From positions 3,224,001 to 3,288,000 of the forward strand of contig NZ_CP022315.1 in NCBI RefSeq assembly GCF_002216775.1: a DNA stretch of 64,000 bases. The letters run 5' to 3'. Origin of the DNA: Virgibacillus phasianinus. Lineage in GTDB: Bacteria > Bacillota > Bacilli > Bacillales > Amphibacillaceae. The notes under the pieces are model-generated. The model ran no database searches, was not told the DNA's origin, and saw nothing but the letters and a program-made list of their open reading frames with translations. The stretch's first letter is position 1, and each line of letters starts with the position of its first letter. The translations under genes and the position numbers were made by a program. This document shows, piece by piece, positions 51,684 through 61,013 of this stretch.

Positions 51684-52427
51684 TTAACTCATAACCATTC
51701 CACCATCAATATGAAGTGTTTGGCCTGTCATGTAATTGGAATCTTCAGATGCCAGAAAACGTACTACTTTAGCTACATCTTCCGCTTGTCCCAATTTTCC
51801 AAGTGGAATCATGGCAAGCATATCCGCTCGCTGTTCATCAGTCAATACATCCGTCATTTCAGTTGCAATAAATCCAGGTGCAACAGCATTCACAAAGATA
51901 TTTCTTGATGCAAGCTCTTTTGCAGTCGATTTTGTTAACCCAATCACACCGGCCTTCGCGGCAACATAGTTTGCTTGTCCAGGGTTACCACTCACACCGA
52001 CAATGGAAGATACATTAATAATTTTACCACTTTTTTGTTTCATCATTTGACGGGTAACAGCTTTGGTACATAGAAAGACACCTTTCAGGTTAGTGTTAAT
52101 AACCTGATCAAATTCTTCCTCTTTCATACGCATTAGCAAATTGTCCTTGGTAATCCCAGCATTGTTAACTAATATGTCAAGTGTTCCAAATTTGCTGATC
52201 ACCTGTTTAATCATGTCTTTGACATCTGATTCACTTGCAACATTCGCTTGAATCTTGAATGCCTTACCACCTAATTGCTCTATTTCCTCCACTACCGCTT
52301 GTGCTTTTGCTTCACTGCCTGCATAATTCACAGCAACATTTGCACCTTGTTTAGCTAATTCTAATGCAATTGCTTTACCTATCCCCCTTGAGGCACCTGT
52401 AACTAAAGCACTTTTTCCGTTCAACAT
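51684..52427 (-). CDS. fabG: 3-oxoacyl-[ACP] reductase
   Basis: NADPH-dependent reductase of fatty-acid elongation. [19 protein letters not shown] near residues 11-29 and the catalytic Ser-Tyr-Lys with NVSSIVG and YVAAKAG. Start [11 protein letters not shown] (52427) shares a TAATG overlap with the fabD stop. 247 aa. Confidence 0.96.
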   Translation of the reverse strand: MLNGKSALVTGASRGIGKAIALELAKQGANVAVNYAGSEAKAQAVVEEIEQLGGKAFKIQANVASESDVKDMIKQVISKFGTLDILVNNAGITKDNLLMRMKEEEFDQVINTNLKGVFLCTKAVTRQMMKQKSGKIINVSSIVGVSGNPGQANYVAAKAGVIGLTKSTAKELASRNIFVNAVAPGFIATEMTDVLTDEQRADMLAMIPLGKLGQAEDVAKVVRFLASEDSNYMTGQTLHIDGGMVMS

Positions 52428-53368
52428 TATGTTTCCTCCCTGTACCATGTGATAAATTCTTCCATGGACTTTGGATTTTGAATGGCAAATGTAGGTATAG
52501 TACGATCAATCTTTTTAACTAATCCACTTAATACCTTTCCATTGCCCACCTCAACAAATGCATCTACACCCTTATCAATCATATTACGGATTGATTCCTC
52601 AAAGCGTACGGGAGAATACAGTTGTTGAATTAGCAGATCTTTAATCTCCTCATGCTTGGTAACCGGCGATGCTGTAACATTCGCATACACAGGGATAGTG
52701 GCATCGGTGATGGAGACCGCTCCTAGTTTTCCTGCAAACTTTTCATTTGCTGCTTTCATTAATCTGGAATGAAATGGTCCGCTAACATTCAATGGTAAAA
52801 CCCGTTTTGCTCCATTTTCCTTCAATACAGGTGTGGCCTGTTCGATTCCTTCTTTTGAACCAGAAATAACGATTTGTCCAGGGCAGTTGATATTTGCCAG
52901 ATCAACGATTTCATCTGTTTCTAATGCAGATAATGTTTCTTTTACCTTCTCAACAGTCAGCCCCAATACCGCAGCCATTGCCCCCTTACCGGATGGAAAA
53001 GCCTCTTCCATTAATTTTCCGCGTGTCTGAACCAGTTGAACAGCATCTTCAAGTGAAATTGCTCCTGCTGCAACAAGTGCACTGTATTCACCAAGACTAT
53101 GTCCTACCGCCATAACCGGCTGAATTTCCGATTTTAATAAAAGGGTATGAACCGCTATACTGCTTAGCAATAAAGCCGGCTGTGCATTTTGCGTAGCTGT
53201 CAACGTTTCTTTAGGTCCATTAAACATGATGTCAGACAATGATAAGTTTAAAACGCGATCTGTTTCTTGGTACATTTCCTTTATTTCAGGGTAAGCCTCA
53301 TAAAATTCTTTACCCATTCCTATGTCCTGTGATCCCTGACCAGGGAACATAAATGCCACTTGTTTCAT
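52427..53368 (-). CDS. fabD: Malonyl-CoA:ACP transacylase
   Basis: Loads malonate on [22 protein letters not shown] at the N-terminus, nucleophile Ser in [15 protein letters not shown] near residues 90-104, and GPFHSRLM with the catalytic His near 200. 313 aa. ATGA overlap with plsX. Confidence 0.96.
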   Translation of the reverse strand: MKQVAFMFPGQGSQDIGMGKEFYEAYPEIKEMYQETDRVLNLSLSDIMFNGPKETLTATQNAQPALLLSSIAVHTLLLKSEIQPVMAVGHSLGEYSALVAAGAISLEDAVQLVQTRGKLMEEAFPSGKGAMAAVLGLTVEKVKETLSALETDEIVDLANINCPGQIVISGSKEGIEQATPVLKENGAKRVLPLNVSGPFHSRLMKAANEKFAGKLGAVSITDATIPVYANVTASPVTKHEEIKDLLIQQLYSPVRFEESIRNMIDKGVDAFVEVGNGKVLSGLVKKIDRTIPTFAIQNPKSMEEFITWYREET

Positions 53369-54372
53369 TCTTTTTCCCCCTTATCGATATCGACAGTTGA
53401 TATGGTTTCTTTGATTGTTTCTGTTACACGATAGTCAACCATATGACAAGCCTGTTTAATTGCATTGTGAATTGCTCGTCGATTAGAAGAACCATGTGCT
53501 TTAATCACTGGGGCAGCAAGTCCAAAAAGACCAGCCCCGCCATATTCGCTGTAATCCAGCTTTCCCTGCAATCCCTTTAAGTCACTTTTAACTATCCCCG
53601 CAGCAATTTTTGTCTTTAGTGAAGACATAAAGGTTTCTTTAAGCATGTGAAACATTGTTTCAGCGGTGCCCTCGATAGATTTCAAGGCAATATTGCCACT
53701 GAATCCATCGGTTACAACAACGTCCGCTGCACCGGCCAATAGATCCCTGGCTTCGACGTTTCCAACGAAATTAATTGGCGCATCTTTTAGTAATGCAAAT
53801 GCTTTCTTTGTCAAATCGTTTCCTTTCCCGTCCTCAGTCCCAACATTCATTAATCCCACGGTTGGATTTATAATACCTCGAACCTTTTCCGTATAAATAG
53901 ATCCCATTATTCCATATTGAAGAAGATGGTGTGCCTTGGCGTCCACATTCGCCCCAACATCAAGCAATAAAAATCCTTTGCCGTCAATTGTTGGTAATGT
54001 TGGACTGAGTGCAGGCCGGTCGACACCTGATATACGACCGACGCCAAATAATCCGGCGGCCATTAATGCCCCGGTGTTGCCTGCTGATATACAGGCATCA
54101 CAACGTCCTTCTTTCACTTCCTTTGCCATTAATACAAGTGATGCATTTTTCTTTTTTCGAACGGCCCGTACTGGTTCATCCTCGCTCGTAATTACTTCTT
54201 CTGTATGTAAAACACTTATCCTGGTTTCATTACTCAAATAAGGTTTAATCTTTTCATTATCCCCTATTAATACGATTTCTAGTTCCTTGATAGCCTTAAT
54301 GGCGTCCATCGCACCCAAAACAATCTCGCCTGGGGCATTGTCCCCGCCCATAGCATCAATGGCTAACTTCAT
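53365..54372 (-). CDS. plsX: Phosphate acyltransferase PlsX
   Basis: Makes acyl-phosphate from acyl-ACP for phospholipid synthesis. Start [18 protein letters not shown] (54372) follows GGGGAATG, overlapping the end of fapR by 17 bp; longer readings enter fap[16 protein letters not shown] and [13 protein letters not shown] are family motifs. 335 aa. Confidence 0.96.
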   Translation of the reverse strand: MKLAIDAMGGDNAPGEIVLGAMDAIKAIKELEIVLIGDNEKIKPYLSNETRISVLHTEEVITSEDEPVRAVRKKKNASLVLMAKEVKEGRCDACISAGNTGALMAAGLFGVGRISGVDRPALSPTLPTIDGKGFLLLDVGANVDAKAHHLLQYGIMGSIYTEKVRGIINPTVGLMNVGTEDGKGNDLTKKAFALLKDAPINFVGNVEARDLLAGAADVVVTDGFSGNIALKSIEGTAETMFHMLKETFMSSLKTKIAAGIVKSDLKGLQGKLDYSEYGGAGLFGLAAPVIKAHGSSNRRAIHNAIKQACHMVDYRVTETIKETISTVDIDKGEKE

Positions 54373-54949
54373 CTGTACATTCCCCTTTTTGATCGTTTGA
54401 CCGATACATGTAAAATACTCCTTTAAAAACCACTTCCTGATCAACATAGCTAGAAACGCGTACAACTGTATAGCCTTTATCATTTAATCCTTCTACAACC
54501 GCCTTTGCAACTACACGTTCACCTTCCTTAACCTGTCTAGTAAAGGTTAACTCAGTTTTTGCCGTTAAGGCTAATTCATCATTTATTACAGCAACAGCTA
54601 ATGAATTGGCTTGCGCAAATAAATGGTGCCCCCTGGCAATCTTATTTCTGGAAAAAACATGTTCCGGCTGAATGTTAAGAATGGAGATGGCTCTGCTATC
54701 CAGCTCAAGGTCAATAACTTCACCAATTACTTCTTCTAACGGTAAAGCTTTAACTGTTTCGTTCCACTGACTGGTTGCCACAGTTTTAATACGTTCGCGC
54801 AGTTCTGGAATCGCATGTTCCATTCGATCAAGACGGATGGTTTGAATACTGACATTAAATTTTCTGGCTAAATCCTCATCTGTAATAAACGGTGTATCTT
54901 CAATCGTTTCCCTTAATAAACGTTGTCTTTCTGCCTTTGTTCGCTTCAT
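54356..54949 (-). CDS. fapR: Fatty acid and phospholipid biosynthesis repressor FapR
   Basis: Malonyl-CoA-responsive repressor of fap genes. N-terminal helix-turn-helix ([20 protein letters not shown] near residues 24-43) and a hotdog-fold effector domain ([18 protein letters not shown] near 107-124). 197 aa. First gene of fapR-plsX-fabD-fabG-acpP; a sigma-A promoter with an overlapping FapR-type box is visible just upstream. Confidence 0.95.
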   Translation of the reverse strand: MKRTKAERQRLLRETIEDTPFITDEDLARKFNVSIQTIRLDRMEHAIPELRERIKTVATSQWNETVKALPLEEVIGEVIDLELDSRAISILNIQPEHVFSRNKIARGHHLFAQANSLAVAVINDELALTAKTELTFTRQVKEGERVVAKAVVEGLNDKGYTVVRVSSYVDQEVVFKGVFYMYRSNDQKGECTDEVSH

Positions 54950-54973
54950 TTGACACCATCCACTTTACCGCAC

Positions 54974-55023
54974 TTATGACTTGGTACTAATAGTAATATA
55001 TAATAGGATTATTATTAATGCAA
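54974..55023 (-). promoter_or_regulatory. fapR promoter with FapR operator
   Basis: On the minus strand, -35 TTGCAT (55018-55023), 17-bp spacer and -10 TATATT (54995-55000). Directly downstream, TTAGTACCAAGTCATAA (54974-54990) has one perfect half of the FapR box (TTAGTA) and a degenerate other half (TCATAA for TACTAA). It starts 8 bp after the recG stop and fits FapR autoregulation known from B. subtilis. Confidence 0.65.
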
Positions 55024-55030
55024 GCAATCC

Positions 55031-57070
55031 TTAATCAAGCTTTTTTCTCATATACGAATCATTCTCCAAGTGCTTTTGTAATTCCAGATACTCCGCATCA
55101 TTTTTTAATTTGTCCGATTCAATTATATCCTGTGCATCTTTGCGCGCTGTCTCAAGTGCCTTGAAATCATGGATCATATCAGCAACCTTAAATTCAGGTA
55201 GTCCACTTTGTTTTTTACCAAAAAAGTCCCCTGGTCCCCGCAGTTTTAGATCTTGTTCGGATAATTCAAAGCCATTATTTGTTTCCGTCATAATCTTCAT
55301 TCGTTCCTTACCAATTTCACCTTTTGGATCGGCAATTAAAATACAGTAGCTTTGCAGATCACTGCGCCCAACGCGTCCTCTTAGCTGGTGCAGTTGTGAC
55401 AACCCAAATCGCTCTGCATCATAAATAACCATTACAGTTGCATTTGGTACATTCACACCAACCTCAACAACTGTAGTTGAAACGAGAACTTGAATTTCAT
55501 TTGCCGCAAATTTATTCATAACCCCTTCTTTCTCATCTGCGGTTAAGCGCCCATGCATTAAACCGACCTGAACCTCAGTTGGATAAAAGTCCTGCAACTG
55601 ATGAAAGAGATCAACAGCGTTTTGAATATCCAGTTTATCGGACTCCTCTATCAATGGACAAATTACATATGCTTGTTCACCTGCCGCCACACGTTTTTCA
55701 ATAAAGTTCAGCACACGCTCAAATGTGTTCTCCTTCGTCCAATAGGTTTCAATCTCTTTTCTTCCGGAAGGCATTTCATCAATGACGGATACATCCATAT
55801 CTCCAAACGCTGTAATTGCAAGTGTTCTTGGAATCGGAGTGGCCGTCATAAATAAAACATCGGGATGCAGCCCTTTACTTCGAAGTGCTCGACGTTGTTC
55901 AACACCAAAGCGATGTTGTTCGTCGACAATTACAAATCCTAAATCAGCAAATACAACATCCTCCTGTATCAAAGCATGCGTACCAACTACAATATCAATT
56001 TTATGTTCCTTGATGGCTTCTGTCAGTTCCCTTCTCTTCTTCCCTTTAACCGATCCAGTCAGTAATACAATAGAAGCACGCTTACCAAACATCTCACATA
56101 ATGAGTGGTAATGCTGTTCTGCCAAAATTTCAGTCGGAACCATTAAAGCTCCTTGTCTGTTTGCAGTTATTGCAGCATATAAACAGATGGCAGCGACAGC
56201 TGTTTTACCGGAGCCAACATCCCCCTGCAGCAAACGATTCATACGATAGGGTGATTTCATATCGGCTAGTATTTGGTTTAGCGATCGTACTTGTGCCCCT
56301 GTTAACGTGAATGGAAACGAAACAATAAACCCCTGTATCGTCGAAGGATCATAATGTTGTGCATTACCAGTAGTGGACTCCCGTTTAATTTTTCGAAGCA
56401 ACTGCATTTTTAATTGAAATAACAAAAACTCTTCATATGTAAATCTTCTTCTAGCATGCTTAAGCAACTGCCGATTTTTTGGGAAATGCATTGCTAAAAT
56501 AGCATGTTTTCGATCAGGTATTTTATATGCCTTTAGATAATTTCCGGGAATGATTTCGTCCACGTCATTGATGTATTCTTTAATCGCAGTACTCATAACC
56601 TTTTTTAACTTGATGTTGGTAAGTTCTCCCTTCAAAGGATACATTGGTTGGATGGATGGCTGTTCACTGGCAGGCCCTTTTTTGTAATTACTAACAGTGA
56701 TTTGCAGCCTGTGAGCATCCCATTTACCAGTCAGGGTTACTGTATCATTTGCACTGAGCTGTTTTTTAGCAAAAGCACGATTAAACATCACAGCCTTTAT
56801 GGCTACTCCTTCTGTTTCAACTGTAAAGGTCAATCGTGATTTTCTTTTCCCATAATAGGAGAGGGAAGGATCATGAATCACCCTTCCCTCAATAGTTACT
56901 TTGTCATCATGAATGAGTTCGCTAAGCGGTTTTATTTCAAAAACATCATAACGGTATGGGAAATAGTAAAGTAAATCTTCCACGGTATAAATATTTACCA
57001 GTGCCAATGCTTCTGCAAATTTCTCACCGACACCTTTTATGGACGTTACGGGTTCACTTAGCAAATTCAA
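55031..57070 (-). CDS. recG: ATP-dependent DNA helicase RecG
   Basis: Branch-migration helicase for stalled forks. N-terminal wedge/OB domain (TIEGRVIHDPSLSYYGKRKS), Walker A LLQGDVGSGKTAVAA near residues 284-298, DEQH box VIVDEQHRFGVEQR near 378-391, and C-terminal QLRGRVGRSD. 679 aa. TTG start directly after the sdaAA TGA. Confidence 0.95.
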   Translation of the reverse strand: MNLLSEPVTSIKGVGEKFAEALALVNIYTVEDLLYYFPYRYDVFEIKPLSELIHDDKVTIEGRVIHDPSLSYYGKRKSRLTFTVETEGVAIKAVMFNRAFAKKQLSANDTVTLTGKWDAHRLQITVSNYKKGPASEQPSIQPMYPLKGELTNIKLKKVMSTAIKEYINDVDEIIPGNYLKAYKIPDRKHAILAMHFPKNRQLLKHARRRFTYEEFLLFQLKMQLLRKIKRESTTGNAQHYDPSTIQGFIVSFPFTLTGAQVRSLNQILADMKSPYRMNRLLQGDVGSGKTAVAAICLYAAITANRQGALMVPTEILAEQHYHSLCEMFGKRASIVLLTGSVKGKKRRELTEAIKEHKIDIVVGTHALIQEDVVFADLGFVIVDEQHRFGVEQRRALRSKGLHPDVLFMTATPIPRTLAITAFGDMDVSVIDEMPSGRKEIETYWTKENTFERVLNFIEKRVAAGEQAYVICPLIEESDKLDIQNAVDLFHQLQDFYPTEVQVGLMHGRLTADEKEGVMNKFAANEIQVLVSTTVVEVGVNVPNATVMVIYDAERFGLSQLHQLRGRVGRSDLQSYCILIADPKGEIGKERMKIMTETNNGFELSEQDLKLRGPGDFFGKKQSGLPEFKVADMIHDFKALETARKDAQDIIESDKLKNDAEYLELQKHLENDSYMRKKLD

Positions 57071-57940
57071 TCACACCCCAAAAATCTTTTTCTTAATAGC
57101 TTCCCCAGTCGGTGTTCCTGCTAATCCCCCTTCGCCCGTTTCCCGAAGAGCGGTTGGCATAGACTGTCCAATTTTGTACATAGCGCCAATCACCTCATCA
57201 CACGGAATTCTACTGGTAACTCCAGCTAAAGCCATATCGGCAGAAACGATTGCCAGTGATGAACCGGCTGCATTTCGTTTAACACAAGGTACCTCAACTA
57301 AGCCAGCAACTGGATCACAAACAAGCCCAAGCATGTTTTTCAATGTGATAGCAAATGCATCAGAAGATTGCTGCGGAGTGCCACCAGCCATTTCTACAAT
57401 AGCCGCGGAAGCCATCGCTCCTGCCGAGCCGACCTCTGCCTGACACCCTCCTGCTGCACCTGAAATGAAAGCGTTGTTAGCTACTACAAAACCAAATGCA
57501 CCTGAAGTGAATAAATAACGAACCATCTGTTCACGGGTTGGATTTAATTGGTTTTTAACGGCAAACAGTGTACCAGGGACACAGCCAGCGCTCCCAGCCG
57601 TTGGGGTTGCGCATATTGTACCCATGGCAGCGTTTACTTCGTTTGTCCCCATCGCCTTACTAACAGCGTCCATCATTAAATTACCGGATAAAGGTGTTTT
57701 TTCTTTCATATACTTCTGGACAAGGACAGCATCGCCACCAGTTAACCCTGTAACGGATTTCACACCTTTTAGTCCATCTTCCACTGCCTTTTCCATAATA
57801 TCTAAATTTCTTTCCATATTAGCGAACACTTCATCACGGGATAAATTTTTTACATCCATCTCCTGACGAATCATTACCTCGGAAATCAATATATTTTCTT
57901 TTTCAGCTATTTCTACTAGTTCTGCAACTGTACGGAACAT
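57071..57940 (-). CDS. sdaAA: L-serine dehydratase, iron-sulfur type, alpha subunit
   Basis: Deaminates serine to pyruvate with a [4Fe-4S] cluster. Cys residues placed for cluster binding are seen in MGTICATPTAGSAGCVPGT, GAAGGCQAEVGSAGAMAS and LVCDPVAG. 289 aa. The partner beta subunit gene is immediately upstream and carries a frameshift. Confidence 0.94.
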   Translation of the reverse strand: MFRTVAELVEIAEKENILISEVMIRQEMDVKNLSRDEVFANMERNLDIMEKAVEDGLKGVKSVTGLTGGDAVLVQKYMKEKTPLSGNLMMDAVSKAMGTNEVNAAMGTICATPTAGSAGCVPGTLFAVKNQLNPTREQMVRYLFTSGAFGFVVANNAFISGAAGGCQAEVGSAGAMASAAIVEMAGGTPQQSSDAFAITLKNMLGLVCDPVAGLVEVPCVKRNAAGSSLAIVSADMALAGVTSRIPCDEVIGAMYKIGQSMPTALRETGEGGLAGTPTGEAIKKKIFGV

Positions 57941-57962
57941 ACTTAGTCCCCCTTCTTGATGA

Positions 57963-58633
57963 TTAACTTACTATTTTGGAAATTTGGATAATGTGATCTG
58001 CACTATCTAAATCTTTTAAGACTGTATCGTCTACATTTTGATCCACTTCAATAACCATTAATGCTTCTTTTCCAACATCCTTTCGATTCACTTCCATATG
58101 TCCAATATTAATTTCATATTTTGCCAGAATTCTAGTAACAGAAGCAATTGCCCCAAAACGGTCATTATGCATGATCAGGATTGCAGGATGGTTACCGGAC
58201 AACCGCAGTTCAAACCCGTTTAACTCGGTAATCTCAACCTTCCCCCGCCAATTGAAATACCAACAAGCTCCATCTCTTCTTTATCATTTCCTATTTTTAA
58301 TCGTGCTGTATTCGGGTGTGCGGAAGCAACATTCTCCTCTACAAATTCAACAGACAAATTACGTTCTTCTGCAATCGATAGTGCGTTACTCATACGCGAA
58401 TCATCAGTTTCAAAACCTAGTAATCCACCAACTAATGCAAAATCTGTTCCATGACCCTTATACGTTTTAGCAAATGATTCATAAAGATGAATTTTGGCCC
58501 ACGTTGGTTCTTCGCCAAATAAATTACGGGCAGCTTTACCAATCCTCGCTGCACCAGCTGTATGTGAACTTGATGGCCCAATCATAACTGGACCGATAAT
58601 ATCAAAAACTGAATTATATTTCATTATTGCCAC
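57963..58633 (-). pseudogene. sdaAB: L-serine dehydratase beta subunit, interrupted by a one-base frameshift
   Basis: The first part reads YNSVFDIIGPVMIGPSSSHTAGAARIG up to VGISIGGG, then goes out of frame and stops at 58220. The downstream frame continues as ITELNGFELRLSGNHPAILIMHNDRFG and an ACT domain to 57963. One G added to the G5 run (plus-strand C5 at 58242-58246) rejoins them as GGGKVEITELNG, giving about 223 aa, near the B. subtilis length. Either a sequencing error or a real mutation; a second start at 58202 could give only the ACT part. Confidence 0.9.
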
Positions 58634-58670
58634 CCCTAAACATTAATTAAGAACATACGAATCTATTGTA

Positions 58671-58679
58671 ATTATAACA
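58671..58679 (-). promoter_or_regulatory. Extended -10 promoter element before sdaAB
   Basis: Minus strand TGTTATAAT, an exact extended -10, about 40 bases before the sdaAB start; the -35 region is weak. Confidence 0.45.
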
Positions 58680-58763
58680 AAAACCTCTATAATAATCATC
58701 TGCATTAGGGCGAAGCTCAACAATAACTGATTTTATTTTTCGCTTTGATGGCCAAAACAAAAG

Positions 58764-58799
58764 AAAAATAAGGATCGCATCATGGCGATCCTTATTTTT
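58764..58799 (-). terminator. Intrinsic terminator after the sipW-tasA cluster
   Basis: Perfect 15-bp stem AAAAATAAGGATCGC/GCGATCCTTATTTTT with a six-base loop, ending in T-rich sequence. It closes the accessory locus and isolates it from sdaAB. Confidence 0.92.
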
Positions 58800-58852
58800 A
58801 CCTAATTAATAGTACGATTTATAGTTATGGAAAGCTTAGGAGCTTCTTCGAC

Positions 58853-59611
58853 TTATTGTTTTTCTTTCTCATTCTTCACACCTTTGTCCAAAGGAATTTG
58901 ATTTACCTCTCCCGTATCGGGTTGGAGTTTCCCGCTAGGGTTTCTATCGAAAGTATCCCCCTTTTGTTGATTAGCTGCATCCTCTGGCTGTTTGATTTCA
59001 ACTTCTGGTTTCTTGGCCTGCCCTGGCTCATTTTCTGCTAAGTTGGTCGTATCCCCTTTTATTTTTTCTTTTTCTAGTTTCTTTTTGGTGGATAAGCCAT
59101 GTCCTTCCTTCTTATCACCAATTGTGTCTTTTGCCGTTTCCTTTTCCCCCTGATCAACTGGTTTTTTTATTTTTTCTTGCTCCACTGATAATACGATAGC
59201 TTCATCGACATAAGACTGTAGGGCAGTTAGATGATACATGACTTGTTTAGTCGTACAGTCAGTAAGTTGATTATCTGGATTTTTTGGGTTACTTGTAAAA
59301 CTTTCATTTGGATTTAATGTTTTACTGATTTCATCTGTTCCGCCATTTTTGCTAATTCGTTCTATGCTAAGGGGAATATCAATCGTTGAAATATTCTTTA
59401 TCGTAATTGAACTTTTCAATTGACAGTTTTCCCCATATTGGATTTCCCCATTAATCTGTAATAGATCAGATGTTGTTGCATTCGTAATTTCACCTGAAGC
59501 TGAGCTTTGGGAAGTGAACCACGCAAATGTATCATACCTCATTATGGAAAAAATCAACAAATAAAGGATGATCAAAAAAGCATATAAAAATCGCAGCTTT
59601 TTTAGTTCCAT
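58853..59611 (-). CDS. SipW-dependent TasA-related surface protein with TapA-like layout
   Basis: A 252-aa exported protein. Hydrophobic N-terminal segment (residues 8-24), then YDTFA and WFTSQSSASGEI, matching the cleavage region of the neighbouring TasA (GTYS then WFTS). A beta-rich domain to about residue 145 has two Cys (63 and 119) that could form a disulfide. Residues 146-252 are a charged, Lys/Glu-rich, probably disordered tail. Length, signal type, Cys pair and tail resemble B. subtilis TapA (253 aa), although overall identity cannot be judged here. It lies third in a sipW-tasA cluster, after an attenuator. A fibre anchor or nucleator is inferred. Confidence 0.65.
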   Translation of the reverse strand: MELKKLRFLYAFLIILYLLIFSIMRYDTFAWFTSQSSASGEITNATTSDLLQINGEIQYGENCQLKSSITIKNISTIDIPLSIERISKNGGTDEISKTLNPNESFTSNPKNPDNQLTDCTTKQVMYHLTALQSYVDEAIVLSVEQEKIKKPVDQGEKETAKDTIGDKKEGHGLSTKKKLEKEKIKGDTTNLAENEPGQAKKPEVEIKQPEDAANQQKGDTFDRNPSGKLQPDTGEVNQIPLDKGVKNEKEKQ

Positions 59612-59631
59612 AATGGTGGGTCTCCATTTAC

Positions 59632-59665
59632 AGGAAAAAAGGCAGTCAAAGAAAGACCTGCCCTT
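59632..59665 (-). terminator. Attenuator between tasA and the TapA-like gene
   Basis: Minus-strand stem AAGGGCAG/CTGCCTTT (one G-T pair) with a 12-base loop, followed by TTTTCC. It lies inside the cluster, so the downstream gene would be made at a lower level than tasA. Confidence 0.75.
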
Positions 59666-59683
59666 CTCCGCGAAAAATGAATT

Positions 59684-60388
59684 CTACTCATTCTCGTATT
59701 TTGAACCTTCATCTGTTTGTTTTGCTTTAACATTGAATATACCATTATACTGTGCCCCTTGGTATTCATTCCCTGCGCCTTCCCCAAGTTTAATTCCAAA
59801 CATAATGTCAATGTATTGCCCTTGACTCAATTTCCAAAATTGATCACCCTGTGCCCCATCACCTATTGTAAATCCTCCTGATTTATTACCTGCCTTCATC
59901 ATTGCGTTTGCCTGTTTCCCTGTCAATACACCACTCACGATTTCTACACCATTAAGGATCCCCGGTTTGGAAAAACTTCTCTCATTGGTTGTTCCTTCAA
60001 ATAAGTTAGCCAGTTTTATCTCAGATTGTTCATAAACATCCTGATCGGGTTTCGTTGTGTACTTCATAGCCATGTATCCAACTTCATATTCTGCCAATGA
60101 TGCCTTATCAACAGATTGGGAATAGGTTGCCTTTAAATGCGAACTCAAGTCTCCAGTATTTTTGATGGTAATCCAGTTACCATATTGTAATTGTGATGGT
60201 GTGAATTTTTCACCGGAGAAAATTGGAGTTTCTACATCATTGTTGTTATTGATTTCCAATTCCCCATTAACCATTTCCCCTTGTGCTTCAGTTTCGGATG
60301 TGAACCAAGAGTACGTACCTAAACTGGCCGTTGCTATTAAAGTCCCCGCTAATGCTGTACCTAATAAAAATTTCTTTGCTTTTTTCAT
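59684..60388 (-). CDS. tasA: TasA/CalY (camelysin) family fibre protein
   Basis: Secreted matrix protein of the TasA/camelysin family, which forms amyloid-like or donor-strand fibres in Bacillus biofilms. Signal peptide KKAKKFLLGTALAGTLIATA, cleavage expected at GTYS before WFTSETEAQGEM. The mature part has the family pattern with WITIKNTGDLSSHLKATYS and an Asn/Gly-rich C-terminal half. Start ATG 60388 after GGAGG. 234 aa, somewhat shorter than B. subtilis TasA (261). It follows the sipW gene by 21 bp. Confidence 0.88.
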   Translation of the reverse strand: MKKAKKFLLGTALAGTLIATASLGTYSWFTSETEAQGEMVNGELEINNNNDVETPIFSGEKFTPSQLQYGNWITIKNTGDLSSHLKATYSQSVDKASLAEYEVGYMAMKYTTKPDQDVYEQSEIKLANLFEGTTNERSFSKPGILNGVEIVSGVLTGKQANAMMKAGNKSGGFTIGDGAQGDQFWKLSQGQYIDIMFGIKLGEGAGNEYQGAQYNGIFNVKAKQTDEGSKYENE

Positions 60389-60409
60389 CAATTACATTCC
60401 TCCTTGAAT

Positions 60410-60970
60410 TTATTCATTTTGTAGTTGTTCCCGTGTTTTATCCCTTTTTTTACCCTTCTTCGCCCGCTCAAATAGTTCCAGGAAAATATATCCGGCTAAA
60501 GGTAGAAGAATGAGTAGAATAAAACCAATAGGACCACTAACAAACTCCACTAAATAACCTGCTCCCGGAATTAAAATAGTTTGTTTACCCACTATATGAT
60601 CACCAGTTACCATCTCACCATCTTTTACGTTATTATTATCTCCTTTGGTTACGAAGACAGGATGACTATTTCGGTTTTTTATTTCTATCACTCTATGTGT
60701 AATATATTTACCAGTCTTATCTGTAAAAGTAATAACATCACCTTTGCTGACGTTGGCTGGGCTTGTCTCTTTTATAATGACCATATCGCCTGTATTAAAA
60801 TACGGGTCCATGCTATTTGATAAGACCGTAAATGGTTGATAACCGAATAATGATGGTGGGCGCTCTGGATTCTTAATAGATTGGTAGGTAATAAGCAATA
60901 AAGAAACTAGTATGACTATAAACATGAGGCGCACTATTAGCGTCAAAAGTTTCGATATCATTTTGATCAT
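60410..60970 (-). CDS. sipW: ER-type signal peptidase SipW
   Basis: Processes TasA-class precursors. Catalytic Ser in LSNSMDPYFNTGD and His (not Lys) in YITHRVIEI mark the ER/archaeal-type S26B family, with TKGDNN as the third conserved site. Membrane segments at both ends (LTLIVRLMFIVILVSLLLITY and GPIGFILLILLPLAGYIFL). ATG 60970 gives 186 aa, near B. subtilis SipW (190). A strong AGGAGGGG lies 22 bases upstream of it, with an in-frame ATA at ideal spacing; an ATG at 61012 lies before that site, so the true start is uncertain. Confidence 0.9.
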   Translation of the reverse strand: MIKMISKLLTLIVRLMFIVILVSLLLITYQSIKNPERPPSLFGYQPFTVLSNSMDPYFNTGDMVIIKETSPANVSKGDVITFTDKTGKYITHRVIEIKNRNSHPVFVTKGDNNNVKDGEMVTGDHIVGKQTILIPGAGYLVEFVSGPIGFILLILLPLAGYIFLELFERAKKGKKRDKTREQLQNE

Positions 60971-61013
60971 TTTACTTTGTGCTATAGTGATTCCCCTCCT
61001 GTAACTAAACATG

